A DNA stretch of 64,000 bases from Arabidopsis thaliana (taxonomy: Eukaryota > Streptophyta > Magnoliopsida > Brassicales > Brassicaceae). Both the position numbers and the translations under genes were made by a program. The stretch spans positions 6,882,001 to 6,946,000 of the forward strand of contig NC_003070.9 of NCBI RefSeq assembly GCF_000001735.4, given 5' to 3'. The notes beneath the pieces are model-generated. The model did not search any database. It was not told the DNA's origin and saw only the letters and a list, made by a program, of their open reading frames with translations. Each line of letters opens with the position of its first letter. Position 1 is the stretch's first letter. Shown here in pieces: positions 25,038-36,322 of this stretch.

Positions 25038-26684
25038 TCATTCTAACTTTACCCAAACACCTTCGCTTGGTATGTCTTGATTCACCACAAAAATCATATA
25101 ATAACCAGGCCATGCAATATTCGCCGACCTCGGAGTCCTCACTTGAACCTCATACATCGGCGATTTGCCTTTCCTCGTAAACTTAACATTGTCCAAAACC
25201 AAAACCCTCTGATTCATCGCGAAGCTATGCGTCGTGAACGTCGGAAATACCATAGTCACTTTCGCCGGAGTCGTAACTTCTCCGGTGACCGAAAATTTCA
25301 ACTTCAAATTCGTCCCATATTTAATCATCGACTGAGGTTCAGGAGATATAATCTTGGGACGAAGATTCGAAAACTCCCGTTGTAGGTAAACCGGAGAGAA
25401 AGCTTCTAAGCTCAACTCCGTCGGGAAAAGCACTCCGGTGTAGTTATAAAACGCATGAGGATTGCTTCCTCCGACTAAAACCCTACCGTCACGTAGAAGA
25501 ATAGCCGCGGAGTGATACATTCTCGGGATTGTAGTCGGCCTTAGCGATTCAAACCTAGAGCCAACCGGATTCTCGGGATGGTATAGGTCTGGTGCTAAAA
25601 CCGGTGTACGACCAAGCTCCCATGCAGCAGTACCAAAAGATCCACCGTTGATTAGCAAAACATCTCCGTTTGGCAAAGGAATCATATCTCCCATAACTCT
25701 AGCATGTGGCATCTTCTCAACCGCCCATTCAGGTTTGGCATCGTTAATCTTGATCCTTGCACACGTGTCAAGCGCTTTCACGAAAGTTTTCTTTCTAGCG
25801 AGGTTGTATGATCCTTTTGGTGCACCTCCACACACTAGAACCTCCGTCTCGACATTATCCGCTTCAAGATTCTTTAACGGTAATAACACGGCTGAGCCAG
25901 TGCTCGGATAGTTTCTCGGATCACCACCGGGAATCGCCGGAAAAGTTTTCACCACCGTGTTCTTAACATAGTCGAGTAATATCGCTCTGTTATTAGCGAA
26001 CATAAATAGATTCCCATCGGTATTCATAAACACAAAAGGATAAAGATTATTCTCTTGTCCTTGATCATGAGTCTCGGCCAAAAACGGTAACGCGACTACG
26101 TTAGGGTTTGTCGTTTTGGGAAAGAACTCGTAGTTGAATTGTCCTTGACCTCCCATGACGATTTGTTTACCGTCGGGAAGAATATGGTTGGAAGCGTACC
26201 ATCTTCTCTTTTTTAAACCGTTGTTCATTTCGACCCAATCACATTGATTGTTATTACAAGGAGAAAAGGTTCTTGTCTTAAGTTCTCCGTCTCGGTCTCC
26301 ACCGGTTTGGACAAGAACACCGTCCGGTCGAACCGAACCGGATGAGCACCATGTGTTGGATTGTACCGTTAAAGGTCGGATGGTGTTCGTTGCGACGTCG
26401 TATTCGATCGAGTGAGCTGTGCAGTCGATTTTGGAGACGGCGTCTTGGGGGTTGTCACGGCAGTTACCGTTAGGTAGAGAGATGTTTGATGGTCCGAAGT
26501 TGGTTCGGTCGTACATTACGACACGGTCGTTATGGAGAAGTTGCATATGCATCGCGGAGATTCCGACGTTGGGGGCGATGTATTTCCATAATCCTCGGGC
26601 GGCGGATGACACATGGTGTGTTAGAAGGAATTGGAGTGTGGTTAGGAAGAGAGCATAGAATATGAATGTTGCTCGTGCTGCCAT
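25038..26684 (-). CDS. RUBY: Secreted galactose oxidase-like copper radical oxidase
   Basis: A single-exon gene of 548 residues. A signal peptide (about residues 1-29, hydrophobic core ALFLTTLQFLL) sends it to the cell wall. The glyoxal oxidase N-terminal propeller is followed by a C-terminal DUF1929 domain. Residues matching the galactose oxidase active site are all present: Cys113 (WCSSGS) and Tyr163 (RRWYASNH) for the Cys-Tyr cofactor, Tyr390-His391 (RMYHSA) and His486 (TTHSFAM) for copper. RUBY is reported to act on pectin galactose side chains and cell adhesion in the seed coat. The minus-strand TATATAAA at 26769-26776 is well placed as its TATA box. The gene name comes from my recognition of At1g19900. 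Confidence 0.92.
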   Translation of the reverse strand: MAARATFIFYALFLTTLQFLLTHHVSSAARGLWKYIAPNVGISAMHMQLLHNDRVVMYDRTNFGPSNISLPNGNCRDNPQDAVSKIDCTAHSIEYDVATNTIRPLTVQSNTWCSSGSVRPDGVLVQTGGDRDGELKTRTFSPCNNNQCDWVEMNNGLKKRRWYASNHILPDGKQIVMGGQGQFNYEFFPKTTNPNVVALPFLAETHDQGQENNLYPFVFMNTDGNLFMFANNRAILLDYVKNTVVKTFPAIPGGDPRNYPSTGSAVLLPLKNLEADNVETEVLVCGGAPKGSYNLARKKTFVKALDTCARIKINDAKPEWAVEKMPHARVMGDMIPLPNGDVLLINGGSFGTAAWELGRTPVLAPDLYHPENPVGSRFESLRPTTIPRMYHSAAILLRDGRVLVGGSNPHAFYNYTGVLFPTELSLEAFSPVYLQREFSNLRPKIISPEPQSMIKYGTNLKLKFSVTGEVTTPAKVTMVFPTFTTHSFAMNQRVLVLDNVKFTRKGKSPMYEVQVRTPRSANIAWPGYYMIFVVNQDIPSEGVWVKLE

Positions 26685-26768
26685 TTTTTTGCTTTCAGGT
26701 TTAGTGTTTATTTGATCTTTATGAGATATTTTGTGGTATGTGATGAGAATGTACTGTGACTTGTGTCG

Positions 26769-26776
26769 TTTATATA
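26769..26776 (-). promoter_or_regulatory. TATA box of RUBY
   Basis: TATATAAA on the minus strand, about 85 bp upstream of the ATG at 26684. Confidence 0.6.
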
Positions 26777-27379
26777 CTGGTCGATGGGATATTAGTATAC
26801 GTTACGATATTCTAATAATGTATAGTTTTTATTTCTAGTTCTGTTAATATATAAAAGAGTAATATATAATCAAGGTCTCGAGTGTATAAGATATGATTAA
26901 ATTTGGTTTGTTCGTTTTCTTAACTCTGATTTTAATGACCGTCCACTACCGTAGACGTTTGAAAGATTTAAGTTACCTTTGTGTATAAAACGATTCCTAA
27001 CATTACAGAACTGTACAAAAGAACCAATAAAACTCTAAATTGAGACGTCATAATTTTTTTTCTTTTTCTTTAGTTGAGTTCTTATCATATTTAAAATCTT
27101 TCTCTAAACAACAAAGTTCTGCGGCGATTTAATGTTCTATATATTCAAAATCTTTCTCTAAACAACAGTATTTCTATGTCTGATTTTAGATTCAAAGAGA
27201 AATTTAATGGGAATTGAACAAAGTATTTACTGTATATGTTTTTATGTTTGGGTATTCACATTTCAGTCAAGAGAAACATTTATGGAGATAAATATATATG
27301 ACACAATATTTTATTAAGTATGATTGTATTCAAATATAATAATAATCGTACTTTATATTACAGATATACAGAAATCAGA

Positions 27380-27760
27380 ATATGATTCGTCGTCGAAGGA
27401 ACCACATTGTATCATTGGATTTACATTATTAGTCTCGAGGGACTTAATCTATAAACATCGATTATTTGAGATTAATAAGTTTGAGAGACTGCAAGGGACG
27501 AATTAATGATGGAGATATGTTGTGTCAACATCAAACATGCATACAAACTATATATTATACAAGTCACAAGAGTTCTTTACGTTTTAGTTCTCACGATTTC
27601 TTCTGGTTCTTTGCATGCTAATTATTTTGGTCCTCGCAAGTTTTCTACTATTAAATAACAAACAAGGATAAAATAGCATACAAACGGATGTCAGTTTTTA
27701 GAAAAACATTCATGCACATACAATTGTACTATTCATTCCATTTGTGTAATGTCCATGCAT
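27380..27760 (+). repeat. Diverged duplicated block, copy 1
   Basis: It shares segments such as CATCGATTATTTGAGATTAA, GACGAATTAATGATGG and GTGTCAACATCAAACATGC (with small differences) in the same order and orientation as the block at about 28860-29170. The boundaries are approximate. Confidence 0.7.
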
Positions 27761-28859
27761 TATTATACATGAAAAGTATATATAATAATGAAGAGTATTA
27801 TGTATCGTGTTAATTATTTAGCACAAGTTTATAACAAAACTAGAGTCTTCTATGTGTTTGTGATTTTTTTTTATGTTGATAAACTGTCGTTTTATGTGGT
27901 TCCCGTCACCGATTACTAGCACAATACGATGACTCTAATTAGAATCAAACTAAATTGGTTAATACTTTCAGTTTTCTATATTTTCAAATAATTGATCTCA
28001 AAATTGACGTTGTTACTTGTTAATATCAGGACGAAATAAATAAACTGGTATGTGTACAATGATATTTATGATACTCGATTCAAAATATGAAAAATTGTAC
28101 ACTTACCACTTAACATATTCACAAATGATCTCTAACAGAAAAAAGAAAGTAAAAAACATATTCACAATAACCAAAAGAAATCAAAATCGTAATGAAATAA
28201 CTCTACATGATCTTAATCCAAAGGTATATTCTCGACCAGTAAACCCATATGCGTTTTGGAGTAATCGTATTCCGGTCATTCTTAATCCAACAGACGGTTT
28301 GGAGTATTTGGACTAATCTTATCATCTAAATGGGAAGAAATACTAGTCGTTGTCAACTTGTCATTATGTTTGGTTAAATATATAAAAATGCGTAGCATAT
28401 GAAACAACACCTGTTATAGAATAAAAAAAATCCCACAAGATTCATCATATCTTGATCTATACACAAAAATGCTCACAATAAATTTCTAGTTTAATATAAT
28501 TTAAAATTTTTACATTTAATATTGCTTTAATTTAAATTTCAAAATTAATTAATTATTTTCGAAACAATTAATTAATTAATGATCAGATATAATTGACATA
28601 TATAAAATAATCATTTATTGATATATATTTTTTTAATTAGAAGTCCTACAAAATTACAAATTAACAATTTCGTATATGGAGCCAACCCTTTTTTTTTGTT
28701 TGAGCAAACTTAATTTCCATTATAATTCAGATTGTGCAAATATATGAATTATGGTATATTTTATTTTTTTCTTTGCTGCGGTGTCAACCCTCTTAGTTTA
28801 TAGGATGATTGGAGTCAATAATTTTAAACAGATATATAATAATATGAACTATATCCTCG

Positions 28860-29170
28860 AATGAACATATTTATATTATTGAATTATACATTAGCCTCGA
28901 CGGACTTAACATATATGTACTCATCGATTATTTGAGATTAATTAGTTCGGTAGACTGCAGAGAACGAATTAATGATGGCGATGCTGTGTCAACATCAAAC
29001 ATGCAACTACATATTAATATTATACAAGTCAAACTCGTTACGTTTTTGACCTCTCATCAGGCGCTGTATCATCTGGTTCGTTGCATGTTATCTTCCCATG
29101 TATTTGATTTTTAAAGGAACGCAAAACATACATGCACATATATAAAATAATACTACTGTACGTGTTTGTT
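28860..29170 (+). repeat. Diverged duplicated block, copy 2
   Basis: The second copy of the block at about 27380-27760, lying some 1.47 kb away in direct orientation. Substitutions and small indels show that the duplication is old. Confidence 0.7.
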
Positions 29171-30033
29171 CCAACGATACAAAGTAAAATTATGTAGAAC
29201 TTATATCTCCTTTGTTTAATTTCAATTATATGTAGAAAATATAAATTAAACATTTTGATATTTGAAAAATGTCCATCAATTTTTTAAAAAAAAACCTAAA
29301 TCATGTCCATCAATTTTATACAACTGCGTACATCTATATTAATACACATTGTATATATCTTTTCATTTTCCACTCTAAATTATGTACATACATCGCATGT
29401 TGAGCCAATTTATTTACATTATTATTGGCCATGCTTTTTTCTTCATATACATTTAATAAATATGTATTCCGTAACACCAAATCTAATGATTGACCGTGAC
29501 ATTCCATTCCATTCATGAATGCGGTTAGTTGACTCTTTGTTTTTTATGTTGCTAATCATTCGCGTTACCATATTATTCACAAACATAATGTTAAATCGGT
29601 TAGTATGAGATTTTGTTTTAAGAAGTCAAAAAGAAAAAAGATTTTGTTTGGAAGCTGTTGATTTTATAATTGTAAATAAATACCTTATAAGTTTCGCTGA
29701 CTTATGCTTATTAAACCTATCCGAAATAATAATTTCTAAAAAATGTTAATCTAACTTCTTTTCTTTAGGTCATAAGTTAATCTAACATTTAAAACATATT
29801 TATTAAGAGGATATGTCACTATCCACTGTATCTAAGTTATATCTGCCGACTGCCGATCGAGGGCCTAATGGTTAGCGTCGCTCGACCCATCTCGCATAAA
29901 AGTGTCATCCATCCAGGTCAACTACTACATTCTGATTAAAGGTTCAATTTATGCTAGCGCCGGCTTAAGCACTTACATAGATCATGAGACAAAACTTTAA
30001 AACTTAACAATCCAAGACATCAAACCCTACCGG

Positions 30034-30461
30034 CAGTGGCGGAGGGAGTGTATAATCATGGGGGTCAATTGACCCCTATGGATTTTAGAAAATTACTTTA
30101 GGTTTTGTTAATTTTTATAAATTGACCCTTTCCCAAAATATTATTGACCCCCATCAATATATATTCAAATATAGTCTAACAAAAAATATTAAACCTACAA
30201 CAAATTAACCCAATTAATTTTATAAATAAAAAAATAAGTCTATTAAACTAAGTTAATCTCATTATTATTGTTTAACACAGTATAAATTACTTTAGATTTA
30301 ATGTTTACTTTACTAGAACAGTTTTTTTCTTTCTCATATATATATTTTTTTTTGAAATTATCATTTATGAGGATATTATCATTTTTCTTAATTTTTTTTT
30401 TTTGGTATTTGGCTTACAAAAAGAGTGACCCCTGTATCTAATTATTCTGCCTCCGCCACTG
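30034..30461. mobile_element. Non-autonomous hAT-type MITE
   Basis: A 428-bp element with terminal inverted repeats CAGTGGCGGAGG / CCTCCGCCACTG. It is flanked by a perfect 8-bp target duplication, CCTACCGG (30026-30033 and 30462-30469). The 8-bp duplication and the CAGTGGCGGA terminus are typical of the hAT superfamily. The interior is AT-rich without an open frame, so it depends on another element for its transposase. Confidence 0.85.
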
Positions 30462-30469
30462 CCTACCGG

Positions 30470-31316
30470 TTACTATAAACAAGCAAAGCAAACACTAAAA
30501 AATGTGTTATCTTGCAATTTTTGTTCCTACAAATGTCGTCAATAAACAGTTACGTATACCAATAAAGTTTCGCATTGTGCTCTTCTACTTTCTTACTCGT
30601 CTTCAAACCTTTCGTTCCCACACATATAGACTTTCACACGGTAACACATATCTTACTGAATTTTTAAAAGAAGAAGGTAATAGTAATTCCAAGAATCAAA
30701 TTAAATCGATCAAAAAAATCCAATGTGTTATAGATGTTTGCCCAAATTTGTATGTTGCCCAAAGTTCTTTACGACGAGGCCATGGTTGCATACTTGCATG
30801 TGTTGGTACAAATAAAATAATTTGATACGTAATTGAAACATTTGAAAACAATCCATAGCATCATTGCATCAACAAATACAAGAATTTCACTACATCAGAT
30901 AAAGTCTTCTTTTTTTTATTTATTAGATAAAGTCATTTTTGCATCACTTTCAATCCAGAATAAAGGTCAAATGAATCAACATTCCACGATTTTTTTTTTT
31001 TTTTTTTTTAAAGTTGTGTAAAAGTTAGAGCAATGTTCTTGTAGTTTTAGTTTCATCTATATAGTGCCTTTAATTAATTTCATCCAGTCAAATTAAGAAC
31101 CATGTAACTCACTAAAACCATTTCATTCTAATTTGGTCCGGTTCGATTGAGATTGGGTTAGCTAATTTTAAGCCCGGTTTAGATTCACGCGCCGACTCAT
31201 GGCCGGCAATTACTAATCAATCAAAATCATATCATTGACAAAAAAATTGGTTTCTCTCACAAAATCTGCCAACAGTTTTTGTCTCATTCCCGATCAGATC
31301 TCAACGACGACGAGCC
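30470..31316. other. Intergenic DNA and promoter of VHA-c2
   Basis: It contains a 107-codon open frame at 30502-30825 without recognisable features, a poly-T tract near 30990-31009, and then the leader of the V-ATPase gene. The final 200 bp are less AT-rich, and I take them as core promoter and 5' UTR. Confidence 0.5.
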
Positions 31317-32322
31317 ATGGCTTCAACTTTCAGCGGCGATGAAACTGCTCCTTTCTTCGGATTCCTTGGCGCTGCCGCCGCTCTCGTTTTCTCCTGTACC
31401 ATCTGATTTCTCCATTCCCCCGATCTCTTATCTCTTTTTTTCCCAGAATTGATTTTGATCCAAATCTGATCTGATCCGATTCGATCGGATTATGTTTCAG
31501 GTATGGGAGCAGCGTACGGGACAGCGAAGAGCGGGGTTGGTGTAGCGTCGATGGGTGTGATGAGACCAGAGCTTGTGATGAAATCGATTGTTCCTGTTGT
31601 TATGGCTGGAGTTTTAGGTATTTATGGTTTGATCATTGCTGTTATCATCAGTACCGGAATCAACCCTAAGGCCAAGTCTTACTATCTATTCGATGGCTAT
31701 GCTCATCTCTCTTCCGGTCTTGCTTGTGGTCTCGCTGGTCTCTCCGCCGGTATGGCTATTGGAATTGTCGGCGATGCCGGTGTTAGGTAATTCTCGATTA
31801 AATTTCTCTATATGATGTATAACCTAATTCAATTGGTCGAATACGTTGGAAACTTTTCAGAAAATATCTTAGGCTTGGTTTGATTCTGTGTAAAATATCG
31901 GTTCTTTGTTCATACTTTGATTCAAATTGTTATGATCATGTGATGAAGTTTAACTGATGATTGATTCTAAATCATCAGAGCTTTATATGTGCGAGCTTAG
32001 TTCTTTTCATACCGTTGTTGATTTGCTATGTTAAAGTCTCTTACTTTGGTGTTAGTTGTTGTTGCTGTATGTGAGATTACGATTATATGATAGTCGCAGC
32101 TCCTGATATTGTTGTAAGTTTTTGTATGGAACTCGAGTTTTGAAAGGTGTTATGTGTTTGTAATTCTGGTGTGTGTTTTTGTGTTGCAGAGCGAATGCAC
32201 AACAACCTAAGTTGTTTGTGGGAATGATTCTGATTCTCATCTTTGCTGAAGCACTTGCCCTGTACGGTCTCATTGTTGGTATCATCCTCTCTTCTCGAGC
32301 TGGTCAGTCTAGAGCCGAGTGA
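31317..32322 (+). CDS. VHA-c2: V-type H+-ATPase proteolipid subunit c
   Basis: Three exons (31317-31395, 31501-31786, 32190-32322) encode 165 residues. Four membrane helices are apparent. The fourth contains the proton-carrying glutamate in [16 protein letters not shown]. Subunit c forms the rotor ring of the Vo sector, which pumps protons into the vacuole and endosomes. I recognise it as AVA-P2 (At1g19910), one of several nearly identical Arabidopsis copies, so the exact paralogue rests on its neighbours. Confidence 0.94.
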
Positions 32323-32834
32323 AATCCAGAGTATCTCTCTCTCTTATCGGCTACAGTCCTTGTAATGTTTTGGTATATTTTACTCTGTTTTCTTTTGTGG
32401 TATGTTTTTGAGTTTCTCATGAAAACAAGCAACATGGGTGAAATTTATTTGACTTTTGTTTCAAAACCCATTTCTTTTCTTTTTCATTTGCACACTATAT
32501 ATGGATACATCAATAAGTAATAAAATATGACGATTCAATGATTCTGTAGCCTTTGTAACTTCTCAGAAGCAATGATTTGAGTATTGTGTTGTTGAATCAT
32601 GATTTTGGATGTATGGTAAAAAGATTTGAATAGTGTACCTGACATTATTAACAAACTTCTCTCGTCAATCAGAACATTATTTGGTTTCAGAGTTTCGAAA
32701 CATCTGAGTTTTTTCCATGAGACAAAAACATGGATCCAAGGGTAGTAATTTAAACAAAACAATGAAAGGTGAAACAAAAGCCTCATATAGATCACTAAGG
32801 AGTTTCAATTCTGAAAGAGATGCAACTGGATTCT
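32323..32834. other. Convergent 3' flanks of VHA-c2 and APS2
   Basis: The two genes converge. This stretch should hold both 3' UTRs. I see no other feature. Confidence 0.55.
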
Positions 32835-34657
32835 TTAGGCTGAAACAACGGCTTGTTGTTTTGCTTCGCTCTCTTGCAAGCTCTCATAGTATTTGACAAG
32901 AACATTCCATCCACTCGGACACATAAATCCATCTGGAGGATTCTCCCCTGTTCTTGCATAAGTTCGCATCTGTAAGCACAACAAAAAACACCGAATAAAA
33001 ACTCAGGTGTAATCGCACATAAGCAGAACCTCGAAACTTGGAGCCTTCAATAAGAATCTTAAGTCTCAAAACTGTCTCTTACCTTTGTTCCAGAAATGAA
33101 AAGAAACTCTTTTGCACGAGAAGGATCGAAAAACGCCATCTTCTTCTCGATTGTATCGTAAGCTGCAACCTGAAAGATACAAAGAACACATGATTGGGAA
33201 TTGAAGCAGCATATTCCGATAATCAAATAATCAAGAAACTTTGGTTTTGCAGTCAGAATCGATTTGTGTTACCCTAAATGGAAGAATATTGAGTTTCTCA
33301 AGTCCAGGGGCCATGCTTAAGACTCTCTTTCCATGATCAGGATCATATAGATCTCTCTTCTCAGTAGGGTGGCCCATTCCTGCAGGATCACGACCTACAA
33401 TGTAGAAATTAGCACCAGCGTTAATCCTTGCCTTGGCGTGCCATTGAACTTCAGTTGGACCAGCATAGTGCATCGGTGACGGAAAGATCGAGACAATAGT
33501 AGTCTTCGGGTCAAGAACTCCATCTTCTAGAACCTACACATCATAAGCAAATCAAATCATAATCTCTCTTTACAACAAATTCTTTATGAGGAAAACGAAC
33601 TCGGAAACAACAGCAAATATGCACCTTGCTATGTTGTTCCATTCTAACATCAAGAGGAACATCATCAGCTTTAGTGAAACCTCCTAAAGGATGAAGCAAG
33701 AGAACAGGGTTCTTGTACCCCATTTCCAAAAGCCTTTTCCGTGTATCATTCATCAACAGAGCATGTCCATTGTGCACAGGATTCCTTAACTGAAACGCAA
33801 AAACAGCATCTGCTTGACGATTATCAAACTCTTCCCTAAGCTGTTTAGGAGAGAGCCTGTAATGATCAAGCCCATCGTTATACTTAATCGGTTCAAAAAC
33901 TTCTAAATCACCACCAATCAGCCAGTTTCCAGATGGAGTAATATATTCTTCCACATAAGGCAATCCTGGAGAAGTAGTTCCCCAAGTTCTAGCTATCCTT
34001 TCTTCCTTATTGTGTTTGTAAATCTCCACACTACAAATTACAAACAAAGACTACACAAATCAACAACATTACATATAAAGCACCTAACAAAGTTCAAATT
34101 TTTATACACATATACCTTCGGAGAGAACCAATGATATCTCCTTGAGGGCAAACAAGAGCAACATTCTCAGATGATCCGATCTGTTCCTTAGTATCATCAT
34201 CAATAGCAAGAACAATAGGAAGAGACATGTTCACAAAAGTCCCATTTTTTAACCTAAGAGAATTAAAATGCAAACTTTGCAAATACTCATCTTCTCTCAT
34301 GAACCCTTTTAAAGGACTAGCCCAACCTTCACTAATCACATGAACCCACTCAAGATCAATCTGATTCAGCTTCACTTTAGGCATCGTCTCTGATTCAGCT
34401 TTCTTCACTCCAATCTCAGTTTCCGGTACAATCAATTCCACCAATTCACCACCGTCGGGATCAATCAACGAGCTCTTAACAGTCATTTTCGAAACAGATT
34501 GCATTGTTAGGTTTCGTTTATAGACCAAATTGAGAAAAGGGTTGTTATTAGAAGAGGAAAGGAAGGAGATTTGGTTGGTGAAAGAGGATGGTTTTGAGTT
34601 TCTAGGTTGGAAGAGAGTGATGTGAGAAACGTAAGAGGATCTGATCATAAGAGACAT
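32835..34657 (-). CDS. APS2: ATP sulfurylase 2
   Basis: Five exons (34657-34116, 34030-33625, 33533-33273, 33169-33083, 32969-32835) encode 476 residues. The enzyme makes adenosine 5'-phosphosulfate from sulfate and ATP, the first step of sulfate assimilation. The catalytic motifs [10 protein letters not shown] (QxRN and HxGH) and [11 protein letters not shown] are intact. The N-terminus is a Ser-rich plastid transit peptide. Met52 and Met58 ([10 protein letters not shown]) lie at its end and offer cytosolic starts, as reported for APS2. The stretch that corresponds to the miR395 site of other APS genes is changed. Less likely alternatives such as APS1, 3 or 4 are excluded by the N-terminus. 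Confidence 0.96.
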
Positions 34658-35019
34658 GAATCTTGTTGAAGATAGCTACTTTGGGACAAAAGCGAGAGAA
34701 GTGGAGAGTAGAGAGTGAACAGTGAAGGTGAGATTAGGAGGAACATGTTGGAGGAGGAAGAAGAAGATCCACACGTTATTCCACTTTTGGCTCCTTTGCT
34801 TTTTTAGTTGCAGGAACTTTTTTGTTTGTGGATGTGATTATTATTGCCTTTTCTGTGAAATGTCTTTTTCACCCTTTGTTTTTCTCAAGATGGGCCCTTA
34901 GGGACCATTAAGGTTTAATCATTTGATTCGGCCCATCAATCGATATTTGTACAACTTTTCGTGGAAGAAAGGTAACTTGGGAAAGTTCAATTCAAAACCC
35001 TAAAGTTTTTGAGCCACCA
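34658..35019. other. Bidirectional promoter between APS2 and the kelch F-box gene
   Basis: The two genes diverge from a gap of about 360 bp. Site II-type motifs (TGGGCCC near 34892, GGCCCATC near 34931) lie in the middle. Such motifs often drive divergent plant housekeeping genes. Confidence 0.5.
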
Positions 35020-36138
35020 ATGAAGAAGAATAAGGTGCCAACAGAATTGATTTTTTCACTTCCAAATGATTTGTTAGTGAACATCTTAGCCCGTGTCTCG
35101 AGGTTGGATTATCCAATTCTCTCCTTAGTCTCCAAGCGTTTCAGCTCGGTCCTTACTTTACCGGAGCTTTACCAGACCCGGTCACTAGTAGGTCTTACCG
35201 AGAATTGTCTTTATGTGTGCTTACTGTCCTCTCGTGCTGACCGTATCCCTAGCTGGTTCAAGCTTTGTCGGAGACCTATCCTAGCCAGTGACACTAGGAA
35301 GTCAAGTGGGTATGTTTTGGCAACAATACCAATTCCACATTCTCCTCCTTTGCACAGGTCAAGTCTCGTGGCGGTTGGTTCTAATATCTATAACATTGGC
35401 GGATCCATCTCCCAATCCCAGTCATCTAGTGTCTCAATCCTAGACTGCTGGTCTCACACGTGGCTCGAAGGTCCAAGCATGCAGGTGGAGCGGGAGTACC
35501 CATCAGCCAGTTTACTTGATGGAAAGATATACGTAACAGGAGGCTGTTATAAACACTACAATCCATCAAACTGGATGGAGGTTTTCGATCTATAAACCGA
35601 AACTTCGGAGCCTGTGTTGAGCCGTGCAGGTAGGTTGACGTTTCATGGCTGTGGTGATCAAACTGATAACGTAGTGGTTGATGGAAAGCTACACAGTTGT
35701 GGTGGGTATAAGGGTGTGGCTTACAACCCCAATGATGGTAGATGGGATAGTTTAGGATCAGAGATGAATTTGGGTCTGAAATGGTCTTCATCTTGTGTGA
35801 TAGAGAACGTGATTTACTATTATTATCACAATGAAAATATCAAATGGTATGACACTAAGGTAAGATCCTGGAGAACTTTGAATGGTTTGAAAACACTACC
35901 TAGGTTTGCTCGTTATGCCAATGTTAGGTTGGCAGATTATGGTGGGAAAATGGCACTTTTTTGGGACAAGTTTACTGGTTGTGGCAATCAGAATAGGATG
36001 ATTTGGTGTGCGATTATTGCTCTTGAAAGACGCAATAATGAAGAGATTTGGGGGAATGTCGAGTGGTCTGATGCAGTGCTTCCGCATCAAGTTCCTATGG
36101 CCTATGTATGTGAGTATGTTGTTGCTGTCAACGTTTGA
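35020..36138 (+). CDS. F-box/kelch-repeat protein, frame broken by a stop codon
   Basis: The frame opens with an F-box (SLPNDLLVNILARVSRLDYP, about residues 13-32) and continues through kelch repeats (NIGGS, ITGG-like YVTGGCYKH). An in-frame TAA at 35593-35595 (codon 192) follows NWMEVFDL. The same frame then continues open to 36138 with further kelch sequence (HSCGGYKGVAYNPNDGRWDS). Read through, it would be 372 residues. In relatives this position is coding (FD-KTQTWE), so one AAA to TAA change explains it. A GT-AG segment at 35546-35629 (84 nt) could be spliced out in frame to give 344 residues, removing the stop. F-box/kelch proteins are SCF ubiquitin ligase adaptors. I recognise it as At1g19930, but its functional state is unclear. 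Confidence 0.8.
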
Positions 36139-36322
36139 TGAATGGCATAAGAGATACACTTGAATGTGGTGAATCTTTAGTATGATACATGTGGAAACTT
36201 TCTAGCACATCTAACATATATTACTATATGCAATACAAAACCATATACATGAAAGCAGGTTCATACATTAATAGAATGACCAAGCGAATAAGGTGTGTGA
36301 TTCTAATTAATAAAAATCTCAT

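Larger units (their letters stand above)
26780..30025. other. Gene-poor AT-rich region with duplicated blocks
   Basis: No gene can be supported. Two diverged direct copies of a roughly 350-bp block lie at about 27380-27760 and 28860-29170 (listed separately). Short open frames here, including the 88-codon one at 28050-28316, have no family signature. A possible degenerate SINE lies near 29850-29985. Confidence 0.5.

Noticed and set aside
28050-28316. 88-codon frame in the RUBY upstream gap
   Set aside because: Lys/Asn/Ile-rich as expected from AT-rich DNA, with no recognisable domain.
30502-30825. 107-codon frame next to the hAT element
   Set aside because: No similarity that I recognise. 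It lies in AT-rich intergenic DNA.
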